Shown piece after piece: positions 25,341 through 33,177 of a DNA stretch of 64,000 nucleotides. The position numbers and the translations under genes are program-made. Location of the stretch: positions 1-64,000 of the forward strand of contig NZ_JALEOV010000103.1 in assembly GCF_022767005.1 (NCBI RefSeq), read 5' to 3'. The DNA comes from Peptoniphilus sp. (GTDB taxonomy: Bacteria > Bacillota > Clostridia > Tissierellales > Peptoniphilaceae). The notes under the pieces were generated by a model. It was not told the origin of the DNA, searched no databases, and was given only the letters and a program-made list of their open reading frames with translations. Position 1 is the first letter of the stretch. Each line of letters opens with the position of its first letter.

Positions 25341-25360
25341 TTTGTAATCAATTTGTAATC
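25341..25360 (-). promoter_or_regulatory. Tandem GATTACAAA repeats upstream of the SLH gene
   Basis: Two exact 9-base copies of GATTACAAA on the minus strand (25352-25360 and 25341-25349), 11 bases apart start to start, about 60-80 bases upstream of the SLH start codon. Direct repeats one helical turn apart are the usual target shape for OmpR/PhoB-type regulators. The regulator is unknown. Confidence 0.45.
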
Positions 25361-25383
25361 TTTTTGATAAAAAGCTAAAGCAA

Positions 25384-25935
25384 TTAAATTCCTAATAATT
25401 TAATCAAGTTTATTTTTTCAATGTTATCATTTTTTTCTTCTTGGATTTTTATTTTCATATCCTCTGAAACTTTTTTCTTCACATCTTCTGGAAGATTTTT
25501 CTCTGCAAAGGGATAGACTGTATTATTTTCCTTAGTTGCATGATTTCTCAAAAGTTCAACATAAGCCATGGCATTTGTTAGTATGTGAAGTTTTGCAAGT
25601 TCTGATTTAGATTTTTCAAATAAGTTTAAATTATTTTCAAGCTCCATTACATATCCCCTTGCCATTTGATGCTCTACAAGCATTCCACCACGCACAACTT
25701 TTTCTGCAACTGGTCCAAGATTTTCTAACATTGCCTTAAATAAAATATCTTCTTCCTTTTTGTGATGTCTTCCATCTGCATACTTCCTTATAAAAATTAT
25801 TGCATTTTTAAAAAATTCCTCATCCACATTTCCCTTTAATATTTCAAGACATTTTTCTTCCATTTTGTCACAAAAAATTAAAATTTCTTTATGCTCATCT
25901 TCTAAATAATTAATTGTTTCTTTTAAAGTATCCAC
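25384..25935 (-). CDS. Hemerythrin HHE-domain protein
   Basis: Four-helix hemerythrin-like protein with a di-iron-type ligand set: EDEHKEILIFCDKM, ADGRHHKKEEDILFKAM, LVEHQMARGYVME and LLRNHATKENNTVYPFAEKN, giving the spaced His and Glu residues expected of HHE domains. 183 residues, one domain plus a charged tail. Such proteins bind O2 or NO or help iron-sulfur repair in anaerobes; which applies here cannot be read from the sequence. Start GTG with AGGAAGTGA. It follows the 25940 gene after four bases and shares its promoter, which carries a Crp/Fnr-type site. Confidence 0.9.
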   Translation of the reverse strand: MDTLKETINYLEDEHKEILIFCDKMEEKCLEILKGNVDEEFFKNAIIFIRKYADGRHHKKEEDILFKAMLENLGPVAEKVVRGGMLVEHQMARGYVMELENNLNLFEKSKSELAKLHILTNAMAYVELLRNHATKENNTVYPFAEKNLPEDVKKKVSEDMKIKIQEEKNDNIEKINLIKLLGI

Positions 25936-25939
25936 TTAA

Positions 25940-26521
25940 TCACTTCCTAAGTATATATTTTTCATCTATCTTTTCAAATTTTATATTAGAGGATTCTAAA
26001 CTCCCTGAAATAAAATTGTCGCGAAGTATCCAATAATTTTGAGGATCAATATAATTTTTCCAAATGCTTTCGTGAACATCCCTTGTTACTGTAAATACAA
26101 GTTCATCCTTATCATTTTTTAAAATTGCAAGTGCATGGTCGCAAGGCATTCCGTCTAAAAATTTTGAAGTTATAAAAGTAAAAGCCTCAAAGGGAGTTTT
26201 CCCTCCATTATAATTTTTGCCCATTTCGAAAAATTTATTTTTTATTTTTTCCAAGTCAAAATCTTTTAGTAAAATTGAAACTGCCCTTGCAAGTCTATTT
26301 TCACTTCTTACAACCCTACTGTCAAGCCAACCGTGAATATTGCTTGTGTCGATTATATCTTCAAGTTCTCCTCTTTCAATTGGAAAATCTCTATCTAATT
26401 CTTTTTTTAACTTAGCACTTTTTTCCTCGTCCAATAATTTTAATAAATTTTCCAAAATATCTTCTTGGAAAATAATTTTTTCGTACATAATGTAATGAAT
26501 GCGTCCTAAAAATAAACTCAT
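25940..26521 (-). CDS. Unknown protein co-transcribed with hemerythrin
   Basis: A soluble 193-residue protein without signal or membrane segment. An N-terminal helical part (FLGRIHYIMYEKIIFQEDIL) leads to a C-terminal part with GGKTPFEAFTFITSKFLDGM, PCDHALAILKNDKDELVFTV and WKNYIDPQNYWILRDNFISG. I do not recognise the family. The ATG at 26521 has GAGGG five bases upstream; the earlier in-frame ATG (26533) would sit about four bases from the predicted transcription start. First gene of a two-gene unit with the hemerythrin protein, behind a Crp/Fnr-type site, which suggests a role in response to oxygen, nitric oxide or redox state (inference). Confidence 0.75.
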   Translation of the reverse strand: MSLFLGRIHYIMYEKIIFQEDILENLLKLLDEEKSAKLKKELDRDFPIERGELEDIIDTSNIHGWLDSRVVRSENRLARAVSILLKDFDLEKIKNKFFEMGKNYNGGKTPFEAFTFITSKFLDGMPCDHALAILKNDKDELVFTVTRDVHESIWKNYIDPQNYWILRDNFISGSLESSNIKFEKIDEKYILRK

Positions 26522-26543
26522 CTTATCCCTCATTTCACATGAA

Positions 26544-26549
26544 ATAATA
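26544..26549 (-). promoter_or_regulatory. -10 region of the hemerythrin operon
   Basis: Minus-strand TG-A-TATTAT extended -10. Its distance from the Crp/Fnr-type palindrome places that palindrome's centre about 41.5 bases before the predicted start, the class II activator spacing. Confidence 0.6.
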
Positions 26550-26570
26550 TCATTTTAGTCAAAAAAATAA

Positions 26571-26586
26571 TGTGACAAAAGTCACA
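26571..26586. promoter_or_regulatory. Crp/Fnr-type operator TGTGA-N6-TCACA
   Basis: TGTGACTTTTGTCACA on the minus strand: a perfect 6-bp inverted repeat (TGTGAC/GTCACA) with a 4-base centre, matching the consensus of Crp/Fnr family regulators. It lies upstream of the hemerythrin operon at activator spacing. No Crp/Fnr gene is in the window. Confidence 0.7.
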
Positions 26587-26661
26587 AATAAAATATCGCT
26601 ATTTTTTAATAAATTGCTAAAAGATATTATAAATCCACATTATAAAAATTTTAAATCAATA

Positions 26662-26705
26662 TAAAAAAAGAGGAGCAATACATCAACATAGCTTCTCTCT
26701 TTTTC
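26662..26705 (-). terminator. Terminator after the coaD unit
   Basis: Minus strand AAAAAGAGAGAAGC pairs with GCTCCTCTTTTTTT across a 14-base loop, directly after the gene ending at 26721. It ends the recG-rsmD-coaD unit. Confidence 0.8.
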
Positions 26706-26720
26706 TTGCAAAATATTAAA

Positions 26721-27161
26721 TTATCCTCTTAACTCTTGTCTATTTTCATTAAGCATTTTAATTATTTCTGATAAATTAACTTGTGTGTTTTCAAGAAGTT
26801 CATCAGCATAATCTCTTGCGCCTTCTCTAATTTGAGTAGATTCTTCTTTTGCAGATTTTAAAATTTCTGATGCTCTCTCATTAGCTTGTCTTACAAGTTC
26901 ATTTTCGTCAATAATCTTTTCTGAGTGAGCTCTTGCTGCTGCAATTATTTTGTCAGCTTCGTCATGTGCTCCATTGATTATTTCGTCTTTGTCCTTTGCA
27001 ATTTTTTGTGCTTCGGAAACTTCTTCAGGAATTTGCATTTTTACTTCATTTACAATTTCCAAAAATTCATCTCTATCAACCATTACCTTATTAGTAAGTG
27101 GTATTTGTGATGATGTTTCTACAAGATCTTCCAATTCCTCAACTAAATCAATTAAATTCAT
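26721..27161 (-). CDS. Coiled-coil protein downstream of coaD (DivIVA/AtpF-like)
   Basis: A 146-residue, strongly helical, acidic protein. After a short N-terminal segment (NLIDLVEELEDLVETSSQIP) it is nearly all Ala/Glu/Lys/Arg heptads (KDKDEIINGAHDEADKIIAA, AKEESTQIREGARDYADELL). This resembles the stalk of ATP synthase b subunits or DivIVA-like scaffolds, and homologues are often loosely named ATPase; no nucleotide-binding motif is present. It overlaps coaD by four bases and is translated with it. The position after coaD is conserved in clostridia (recalled, not checked). Probably a cytoskeletal or division scaffold, unproven. Confidence 0.8.
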   Translation of the reverse strand: MNLIDLVEELEDLVETSSQIPLTNKVMVDRDEFLEIVNEVKMQIPEEVSEAQKIAKDKDEIINGAHDEADKIIAAARAHSEKIIDENELVRQANERASEILKSAKEESTQIREGARDYADELLENTQVNLSEIIKMLNENRQELRG

Positions 27162-27643
27162 ATCTTCCTCCTAAGTAATTTTTTCTTCATAGCTTCTCCT
27201 ACAACAGGAGGCACGAATAAATCTGTATCTCCGTCAAAGGTTGAAACCTCTTTAGCAAGCGTTGAGCTCACAAATAAATTTTCATTAGATGCCAATAAAA
27301 AAACAGTTTCAACACCATCTTTATAGTGCATATTTGCCATGGCAAGTGTATATTCATTAAAATAATCAGAAGCTGATCTAAGTCCTCTTACTATTACTTT
27401 ACAATTTTTTTTCTTTGCATAGTCAACTAGAAGTCCATCAAAAGAATCTATCTCCACGCCCTCTACGCCATTTAGTACCTTGTGAAGGAGTTCTTTTCTC
27501 TCTTCAACTGTAAATAATTCTTTTTTTGAAGTGTTGTCAAGAACTGCGACAATTACCTCTCCAAAAATATCCTTCGCTCTTTTTATAATGTCTAAATGTC
27601 CATTAGTTACTGGGTCAAAGCTACCCGCATATATTGCTTTCAT
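27158..27643 (-). CDS. coaD: Phosphopantetheine adenylyltransferase
   Basis: Penultimate enzyme of coenzyme A synthesis, transferring AMP from ATP to 4'-phosphopantetheine. It has the nucleotidyltransferase start MKAIYAGSFDPVTNGHLDII (T/HxGH-type motif with NGH), VRGLRSASDYFNEYTLAMAN and FLLASNENLFVSSTLAKEVS (the ISSTxVRE equivalent). 161 residues, normal. The 5' end overlaps rsmD by 23 bases, an arrangement conserved across Firmicutes. It is followed by the coiled-coil gene in the same unit. Confidence 0.97.
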   Translation of the reverse strand: MKAIYAGSFDPVTNGHLDIIKRAKDIFGEVIVAVLDNTSKKELFTVEERKELLHKVLNGVEGVEIDSFDGLLVDYAKKKNCKVIVRGLRSASDYFNEYTLAMANMHYKDGVETVFLLASNENLFVSSTLAKEVSTFDGDTDLFVPPVVGEAMKKKLLRRKI

Positions 27644-28187
27644 CTATATCCCATCCACATATGGAAATTGATGTATTTCCATATTTTTTATTCTTTATTT
27701 CTACAAAACCTTCGCCAATTAAAAGTGGAATATCAGAATTATACTCCACAATTAGTTGTCCTTTCGGTTTTAATAATTCCTTTTCTCTAATTAGTTTAAA
27801 GGCTTTTTTATATAAATCACGCCTGTCAAAAGGTGGATCCATGTAAATGTAATCAAACTTTACATCTAAACTTCTAAGGGCTTTATTCAAGTGATCTTCA
27901 ATTACAACTGCATAATCCAAAAATTTTGCCTTATCTAAATTGTATTTTACACAATCTATTGCTTCCTTTGATTTGTCAATGAAGTAGGCTTTTTTTGCGC
28001 CCCTTGAAATGAATTCAATTCCATTTGCACCGCTGCCACAGAATAAATCTAGGACAATATCGTCAAAAAAATTTTGCCCCAAAATATTGAAAACCGATTC
28101 CTTAACCCTATCTTCTGTTGGTCTCGTATCAAAGCCCTTTGGTGCCTTTAATTTGAGTCCTCGTCTATTTCCTGAAATTATTCTCAT
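27621..28187 (-). CDS. rsmD: 16S rRNA (guanine-966-N2) methyltransferase RsmD
   Basis: SAM-dependent methyltransferase that modifies G966 of 16S rRNA in 30S particles. It starts MRIISGNRRGLKLKAPKGFD, with TRPTEDRVKESVFNIL, the SAM motif VLDLFCGSGANGIEFISRGA and the catalytic IYMDPPFDRRDLY (N/DPPF). 188 residues, normal for RsmD. It lies between recG and coaD, the usual place. Its 3' end overlaps coaD. Confidence 0.96.
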   Translation of the reverse strand: MRIISGNRRGLKLKAPKGFDTRPTEDRVKESVFNILGQNFFDDIVLDLFCGSGANGIEFISRGAKKAYFIDKSKEAIDCVKYNLDKAKFLDYAVVIEDHLNKALRSLDVKFDYIYMDPPFDRRDLYKKAFKLIREKELLKPKGQLIVEYNSDIPLLIGEGFVEIKNKKYGNTSISICGWDIDESNICG

Positions 28188-28240
28188 AAAGCCTCCAAAT
28201 TAGTTTTATTTTACCATAAGTCAAGAGATAATAAAAGATA

Positions 28241-30274
28241 TTAGTTCAAATCAGAGTAAAAATCAACTATTTCTCTATTTAAGTAAAAATATTTTTTGCT
28301 CTCTAAATTTGGATCTTCTTCCAAAATATTTTTCACGTCTTCTGTTGCATATTTTAAAATTGTTTCGTCTCTAAATGGATCTGCAAGTCTTAAATTTGGC
28401 ATACCTGATTGTCTAGTTCCCAATATATCTCCAAAGCCGCGAAGTTCTAAATCTTTATTTGCAATATAAAATCCATCGTTTGAGTCCGTCATAATTTTCA
28501 TTCTTTCCCAAGATATTTCACTTTTAGAAAGATTGTAGAGTATGCAATAGGATTGATAATCTCCTCTTCCTACTCTTCCGCGAAGTTGATGTAGTGTTGA
28601 AAGCCCAAAACGCTCTGCATTGTAAATCATAATTACAGTCGCATTGGGCACATTTACTCCAACCTCGACAACAGTTGTAGAGACGAGTAAATTTATTTTG
28701 TTCTCTGCAAATTCTGTCATAATTTTATTTTTTTCATCTGCCTTCATCTTTCCGTGGAGAAGTCCAACACTATATTCAGAAAAAAAGCCTTTTAATTCTT
28801 CATAAACTTTTTCAACTGCTTGTAAATTTTCATAATCTTCATTTTCTTCGATTAAAGAACAAATTACATAGGCTTGCCTGTTTTTTGAAAGCTGAGATTT
28901 AATAAAATTAAGAGATTTATCTAGCATATTTTCATTTATTGCAATAGTCTTAATTGGTTTTCTGCCTAAGGGCATAGTCTTTATGACAGAAATATCTAAA
29001 TCTGCGTAGAGAACTAAACTCAAACTTCTAGGTATTGGTGTAGCCGACATTACAATTGTTGCTGCGTCCTTATTTTTATTTTGAAGCATATTTCTTTGCA
29101 ATACGCCAAAGCGATGTTGCTCGTCAATAACATTTACTCCTAATTTTCTGAAAACCACATTTTCTTCTATGAGAGCGTGAGTTCCTATTAATATATCAAT
29201 AGAACCCATCTCCAAATTGTCTAGGATGTCTGTTTTTGCATTTTTTGAAGTTGAACCTATTAACAGTGCTATTTTTACTCCAAGAGGCTCTAAAAGCTCT
29301 ACAAAAGATTTAAAATGTTGCTTTGCCAAAATTTCTGTCGGCGCCATAATAGATGATTGAAAGCCATTTAAATAGGCAAGATACATTATTATAATTGCAA
29401 TAATTGTTTTGCCACTTCCAACATCTCCTTGAATTAGTCTATTTATTGATTTTCCTTTTTTCATGTCGTCAAAAATTTCATCGACTACATTTTGTTGTCC
29501 TTCCGTTAATTTAAAGGGAAGATCCTCTATAAAATTAAAAACTTTATCCTTAATTTCAAATTTTATTGCATCTCTTCTTTCGTTTTGAAATTTATTTTTC
29601 AAAATAGAAAGTTCAAATAAAAATAATTCTTCATAAATTAATCTCTCACGTGCTTGAATGTAATTTTTTCTGCTACTAGGATAGTGAATACTTTTTATGG
29701 CGTAATTCTTATCTATTAGAGAGTATTTTTTCAAAATTTCTTCTGGCAAATTTTCTTCAAATAAATTTAAGTCTATTATTTGGTTTATTGCATTTTCAAA
29801 GGCAAAATTGTTTAGTCCTTCAGTTAAATTGTAAATTGGAGAAATTTTCCCCAATTTTTTTAAATTATGTATATTTTCAATTTCAGGACTGCTTATGCTA
29901 ATTCTTCCCCTAAAAAAGTCAGCTTTTCCATATACTAAATACTCACTTCCAATTTTTATTTTAGAATTTAAGTAAAAGGCATTGAAAAAAGAAAGCTCTA
30001 CCTCTCCACTTCCATCTTCTGCAAGAAAACTTGTTAGAGTAAGACCCTTTCTTATTCTTCTATTTTGAAGTTTTGATATAATTCTAACCTTGAAGGTATT
30101 TTTTTCGCCTATTACTGCATTTGAAATGCTTACAATCTTTGAACTATCCTCATACCTTCTAGGATAATATAATAAAAGATCCTCTAGGGAATAAATTCCA
30201 AGCTTGTGGAAAAGTTTCTCCCTCTTTGGTCCAATCCCCTTTAAATTTTTTATAGAATCGCTTAACTTAACCAT
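28241..30274 (-). CDS. recG: ATP-dependent DNA helicase RecG
   Basis: Remodels stalled replication forks and branched DNA. N-terminal wedge/OB domain (~1-230, KNLKGIGPKREKLFHKLG at the start). The superfamily 2 motor carries LIQGDVGSGKTIIAIIIMYL (motif I), NVIDEQHRFGVLQRNML (DEQH box, motif II), IVMSATPIPRSL (III), VSTTVVEVGVNVPNATVIMI (IV-V) and LRGRVGRGDYQSYCIL (VI). ATG at 30274 has AGGAG four bases upstream; this gives 677 residues, full length. A small terminator-like hairpin separates it from the upstream DAK2-domain gene. Confidence 0.97.
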   Translation of the reverse strand: MVKLSDSIKNLKGIGPKREKLFHKLGIYSLEDLLLYYPRRYEDSSKIVSISNAVIGEKNTFKVRIISKLQNRRIRKGLTLTSFLAEDGSGEVELSFFNAFYLNSKIKIGSEYLVYGKADFFRGRISISSPEIENIHNLKKLGKISPIYNLTEGLNNFAFENAINQIIDLNLFEENLPEEILKKYSLIDKNYAIKSIHYPSSRKNYIQARERLIYEELFLFELSILKNKFQNERRDAIKFEIKDKVFNFIEDLPFKLTEGQQNVVDEIFDDMKKGKSINRLIQGDVGSGKTIIAIIIMYLAYLNGFQSSIMAPTEILAKQHFKSFVELLEPLGVKIALLIGSTSKNAKTDILDNLEMGSIDILIGTHALIEENVVFRKLGVNVIDEQHRFGVLQRNMLQNKNKDAATIVMSATPIPRSLSLVLYADLDISVIKTMPLGRKPIKTIAINENMLDKSLNFIKSQLSKNRQAYVICSLIEENEDYENLQAVEKVYEELKGFFSEYSVGLLHGKMKADEKNKIMTEFAENKINLLVSTTVVEVGVNVPNATVIMIYNAERFGLSTLHQLRGRVGRGDYQSYCILYNLSKSEISWERMKIMTDSNDGFYIANKDLELRGFGDILGTRQSGMPNLRLADPFRDETILKYATEDVKNILEEDPNLESKKYFYLNREIVDFYSDLN

Positions 30275-30287
30275 AATTCTCCTAATA

Positions 30288-30316
30288 CAAAAGCCCAAAG
30301 AAAAACTTCGGGCTCA
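30288..30316 (-). terminator. Hairpin with T-run between the DAK2 gene and recG
   Basis: Minus strand AGCCC-GAAG ... CTTT-GGGCT followed by TTTTG, immediately before the recG ribosome site. It may reduce, rather than stop, read-through into recG. Confidence 0.6.
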
Positions 30317-30331
30317 AATCTAAATTAATTC

Positions 30332-31996
30332 TTATTCTAATGAAAGGATGTAATAATAAATAGGTTGATCACCCTTTATAACATCTATATCGACATCTGG
30401 ATATTTTTCTTCGATGGCTTCACGAACTTTTTCAGCATCTTCTTCCTTTACATCTTCTCCATAAAAAATAGTTAATAGAGAAATTTCATCATCCATAAGT
30501 TTATCCACAGTATCAATTACAACATCAAATACAGTTTTTCCACTGGAGATGATTTCCTTTGATGCAATCCCAATTATGTCGTCCTTATGAATTTCTTTTC
30601 CGCCAATAGTTGTGTCTCTCACTGCATAAGTTACAGATGCATCAATTACATTTTCTATGGCTTTCATCATATTTTCTTTGTTTTCTTCTTTATCTGCATC
30701 TTCGTTAAAGGCAAGAATTGCTGCAATTCCTTGTGGTACAGATTTTGAAGGAATTACAATAATTTCTCTGTCAGAAATGTCCCTAGCTTGCTCTGCTGAT
30801 AAAATAATATTGCTATTGTTTGGAATTAAATAGATAACTTTTCCGCCAACTTTATCCACGCCCTTTAAAAGATCTTCTGTCGATGGATTCATAGTCTGTC
30901 CACCAGCTACGACATAATCAACGCCAAGAGATTTAAAGGTTTCAGTCATTCCACTGCCCATGGATACAGTTATGAAAGAATAATCCTTTTCTTCAATAGA
31001 TTCTTCCTCTTCTTCTTTCTTTTTAGCCTCAGCAACTTCACTGTCATCAAAAAGAACTTCTCTGTGTTGATACCTCATGTTGTCAATTTTAATATCTTGA
31101 AGAAGACCAAGTTCACAAGCGTGTTGCAAAACAATGCCTGGATCATTAGTGTGAACATGAACCTTAATAATATGTGTTCCGCTACCACCAACAACTAATA
31201 AACAGTCCCCTAGAGGAGCAATTTTTTCTCTAAAAGTATCTATATCTTCGTAATCAGTATTTATAATAAATTCTGTACAATATCCATATTTAAGAGATTT
31301 GTCAGCTTCAGTAAATTGAATTTCTTTTTGTGCTTTTTTCTTCAAAGTTTCGTCTTCGCTTTGATCAGCAATGTCCTCGCCCTTTAAAACTTTAAGTGCA
31401 CCTTCAAGCAACACAACTAAACCCTTGCCACCTGCGTCAACTACCCCAGCTTCCTTTAAAACTTCAAGCAAATTTGGAGTATTATCAAGGGACTTATTAG
31501 CTTCAACAATTACATCTTCTAAAAACTTAATTGGATCTTCAGCTTTTTTATGATGCCTAATGGCAAAATCAGCAGTTTCTCTGCCAACTGTTAAAATCGT
31601 CCCTTCAATTGGCTTCATAACAGCTTTATAAGTTGTTTCGCTTGCTCTTTTAAAAGCATGGGCAATATCAGAAATTCCCGCTTCATTAATTCCCTCTAAT
31701 CCTTCAGAAAAACCCCTTAGAAGTTGAGAAAGAATTACACCACTATTGCCTCTCGCACCCATAAGTGCTCCACGTGCTGCTGCAGCAGAAACATCTCCTA
31801 CTGAAAAATCTCCTTCCAAACCATCAATTTGTTTTAAGGCAGATTTTGATGTAAGGCTCATATTTGTGCCTGTATCTCCGTCAGGAACAGGGAACACATT
31901 AAGAGCGTTTACCTCTTCCTTTCTAGATATTAGATAATTTACAGCCCCTCTAAAAATTTCTTTTAATAAAGGGCCATTAATTTTTTTTATTTCCAA
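30332..31996 (-). CDS. DAK2-domain protein, FakA-like fatty acid kinase (YloV)
   Basis: N-terminal DAK2 ATP-binding domain (~residues 30-200) with the nucleotide-site motif NVFPVPDGDTGTNMSLTS, GARGNSGVILSQLLRGF and DAGGKGLVVLLEGA. A middle domain contains GSGTHIIKVHVHTNDPG. The C-terminal domain (~330-554) resembles the DegV-interacting part, with GQTMNPSTEDLLKGV and VIYLIPNNSNII. In Staphylococcus the homologue FakA phosphorylates fatty acids bound by FakB. Start TTG at 31996 with GGAGGTAAGG. It lies 13 bases after the Asp23-family gene; the pair next to rpmB and recG is conserved (yloU-yloV in Bacillus). No FakB/DegV gene is seen here. Confidence 0.92.
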   Translation of the reverse strand: MEIKKINGPLLKEIFRGAVNYLISRKEEVNALNVFPVPDGDTGTNMSLTSKSALKQIDGLEGDFSVGDVSAAAARGALMGARGNSGVILSQLLRGFSEGLEGINEAGISDIAHAFKRASETTYKAVMKPIEGTILTVGRETADFAIRHHKKAEDPIKFLEDVIVEANKSLDNTPNLLEVLKEAGVVDAGGKGLVVLLEGALKVLKGEDIADQSEDETLKKKAQKEIQFTEADKSLKYGYCTEFIINTDYEDIDTFREKIAPLGDCLLVVGGSGTHIIKVHVHTNDPGIVLQHACELGLLQDIKIDNMRYQHREVLFDDSEVAEAKKKEEEEESIEEKDYSFITVSMGSGMTETFKSLGVDYVVAGGQTMNPSTEDLLKGVDKVGGKVIYLIPNNSNIILSAEQARDISDREIIVIPSKSVPQGIAAILAFNEDADKEENKENMMKAIENVIDASVTYAVRDTTIGGKEIHKDDIIGIASKEIISSGKTVFDVVIDTVDKLMDDEISLLTIFYGEDVKEEDAEKVREAIEEKYPDVDIDVIKGDQPIYYYILSLE

Positions 31997-32009
31997 AACC
32001 TTACCTCCA

Positions 32010-32363
32010 CTATTTAAGTCTAATTCCTTCTACCAAGACTTCGATATTATCAACTTCAAGTCCTGTCAAGTTTTCAATATTAAACTTAACTCTCTCTATA
32101 ATATTTTCACCAACAGTAGAAATTTTTACTCCATATTCTAGAATAACATGAAGTTCAATACTAATTTCATTTTCTTCAGTGTTTACAACAATTCCCTTTG
32201 ATAGATTTTCAAATCTCAAAAGTTCAAAAATCCCATCTGCGGCATTTTTTGATGCCATTCCAACAATTCCGTAGCTTTCCATTGCTGATATTCCAGCTAT
32301 GTTTGCAAGTACGCTATCTTCTATTACAATATTTCCAAGTTTTCTATTAATAATTGCCGGCAT
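32010..32363 (-). CDS. Asp23/Gls24 family protein (YloU-like)
   Basis: A 117-residue protein with the Asp23 pattern: NIVIEDSVLANIAGISAMES, GIVGMASKNAADGIFELLRF, ELHVILEYGVKISTVGENII and a C-terminal NIEVLVEGIRL. The family includes membrane-anchored stress proteins, but this short form has no membrane segment. AAGGAGGTG precedes the ATG. First gene of the unit running to recG; divergent from rpmB. Confidence 0.93.
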   Translation of the reverse strand: MPAIINRKLGNIVIEDSVLANIAGISAMESYGIVGMASKNAADGIFELLRFENLSKGIVVNTEENEISIELHVILEYGVKISTVGENIIERVKFNIENLTGLEVDNIEVLVEGIRLK

Positions 32364-32442
32364 GAGGGCACCTCCTTATCTTTTTTATTATAACAGAGAA
32401 TTTATAAAAGATTAACAGAAATTAAAAAATTCCTTTGTAAAA

Positions 32443-32482
32443 AATAATAATTTAGTGGTAAAAAATAATGTTTTAGTGTAAA
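32443..32482. repeat. Direct repeat pair upstream of rpmB
   Basis: Two copies of AATAATNNTTTAGTG(G)TAAAA, 21 bases apart (start 32443 and 32464), between the Asp23-family gene and the rpmB promoter. Two helical turns of spacing; meaning unknown, and AT-rich sequence makes chance repeats easier. Confidence 0.4.
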
Positions 32483-32506
32483 ATAAAAACATATTGAAAA
32501 AAATAT

Positions 32507-32535
32507 TTGCACTTAGCAGCAATTTTTGATAGAAT
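32507..32535 (+). promoter_or_regulatory. Promoter of rpmB
   Basis: TTGCAC (32507-32512), 17-base spacer, TAGAAT (32530-32535), about 30 bases before the rpmB start. Confidence 0.8.
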
Positions 32536-32567
32536 ATTTGTTGCTTAATGATTAAAGGAGGTGCGTT

Positions 32568-32759
32568 ATGGCTAAAAGATGTGAAATTTGTGGAAAAGAA
32601 AAAAAATTCGGAAATAAAATTTCTTTCTCTCACTCTCGTTCTAACAGAAGCTGGTCTCCTAACATTAGAAGAGTTAAAGCTGTAGTTAATGGATCAACAA
32701 AAAGAATCAACGTGTGCACTAGATGTTTAAGATCTGGTAAAGTCGAAAGAGCTATATAA
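32568..32759 (+). CDS. rpmB: 50S ribosomal protein L28
   Basis: Basic ribosomal protein, 63 residues. It begins MAKRCEICGKEKKFGNKISF with a CxxC pair, and VCTRCLRSGKVERAI carries a second CxxC, so this is the zinc-binding (C+) form. SHSRSNRSWSPNIRRVKAV is the family signature. AAAGGAGGTG lies eight bases before the ATG. It has its own promoter and terminator. Its position divergent from the Asp23/DAK2 pair is conserved in Firmicutes. Confidence 0.98.
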   Translation: MAKRCEICGKEKKFGNKISFSHSRSNRSWSPNIRRVKAVVNGSTKRINVCTRCLRSGKVERAI

Positions 32760-32761
32760 TT

Positions 32762-32789
32762 AAGGGTCTTAAAAAAGATCCTTTTTTTG
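32762..32789 (+). terminator. Terminator after rpmB
   Basis: AAGGGTCTT-AAAA-AAGATCCTT with trailing TTTTT. Confidence 0.85.
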
Positions 32790-33142
32790 TGTATAAGTTA
32801 CATATCTTGCAAAGCAATAGTTTTTATTTCAATTTGATATTTAATAAAAAATTCTTGGACTTCTAAACTGAATCCAAAAATCCGCAATAGTGGTAGAGGT
32901 TTTTCCATATCAAATATAAATTCTATATTAAACATTTGGAGGCTCAAAATAATGAGTCTTTCTTTTTGTTTAAATAACATATGTTAATAATCCTTAATTT
33001 AAAATATTTTAGCTTTAAATTAAGGATTATTACATCTTTAAAACTAAAAGGTTTGTTTTATTTTTACGCTTATATACATATTAACTTGCTTTTTTCACTT
33101 TGAGTCTAGGAATAAATTCCCATAAGTGCAATATTTTAAACC
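32790..33142. other. Non-coding stretch between rpmB and the cstA-family gene
   Basis: About 350 bases without a supported gene. A 60-codon minus-strand frame (32798-32980) has coding-like composition but no ribosome site and no recognisable family; it may be a gene remnant. The main structure is the long AT-rich inverted repeat at 32981-33035. Nothing else is visible. Confidence 0.5.
32981..33035. repeat. Long inverted repeat (18-bp perfect arms, 22 bp with one bulge)
   Basis: AATAATCCTTAATTTAAA (32986-33003) and its exact complement (33014-33031) flank a 10-base loop. The arms extend to ATGT/ACAT with one bulged T. There is no T-run directly behind the stem, so it is not a standard terminator. 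It could be a miniature element remnant or a cruciform/processing site. Confidence 0.75.
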
Positions 33143-33170
33143 AAAAAAAGAACGCGTGTAACCGCGTTCT
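33143..33170 (-). terminator. Terminator after the cstA-family gene
   Basis: Minus strand AGAACGCG-GTTACA-CGCGTTCT followed by TTTTTT. Confidence 0.9.
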
Positions 33171-33177
33171 ATAAATA

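Noticed and set aside
32798..32980. 60-codon minus-strand frame in the rpmB/cstA gap
   Set aside because: Composition is coding-like, but there is no ribosome site (the nearby CCTCC is on the wrong strand sense), no family and no operon partner. Kept only as a possible remnant.
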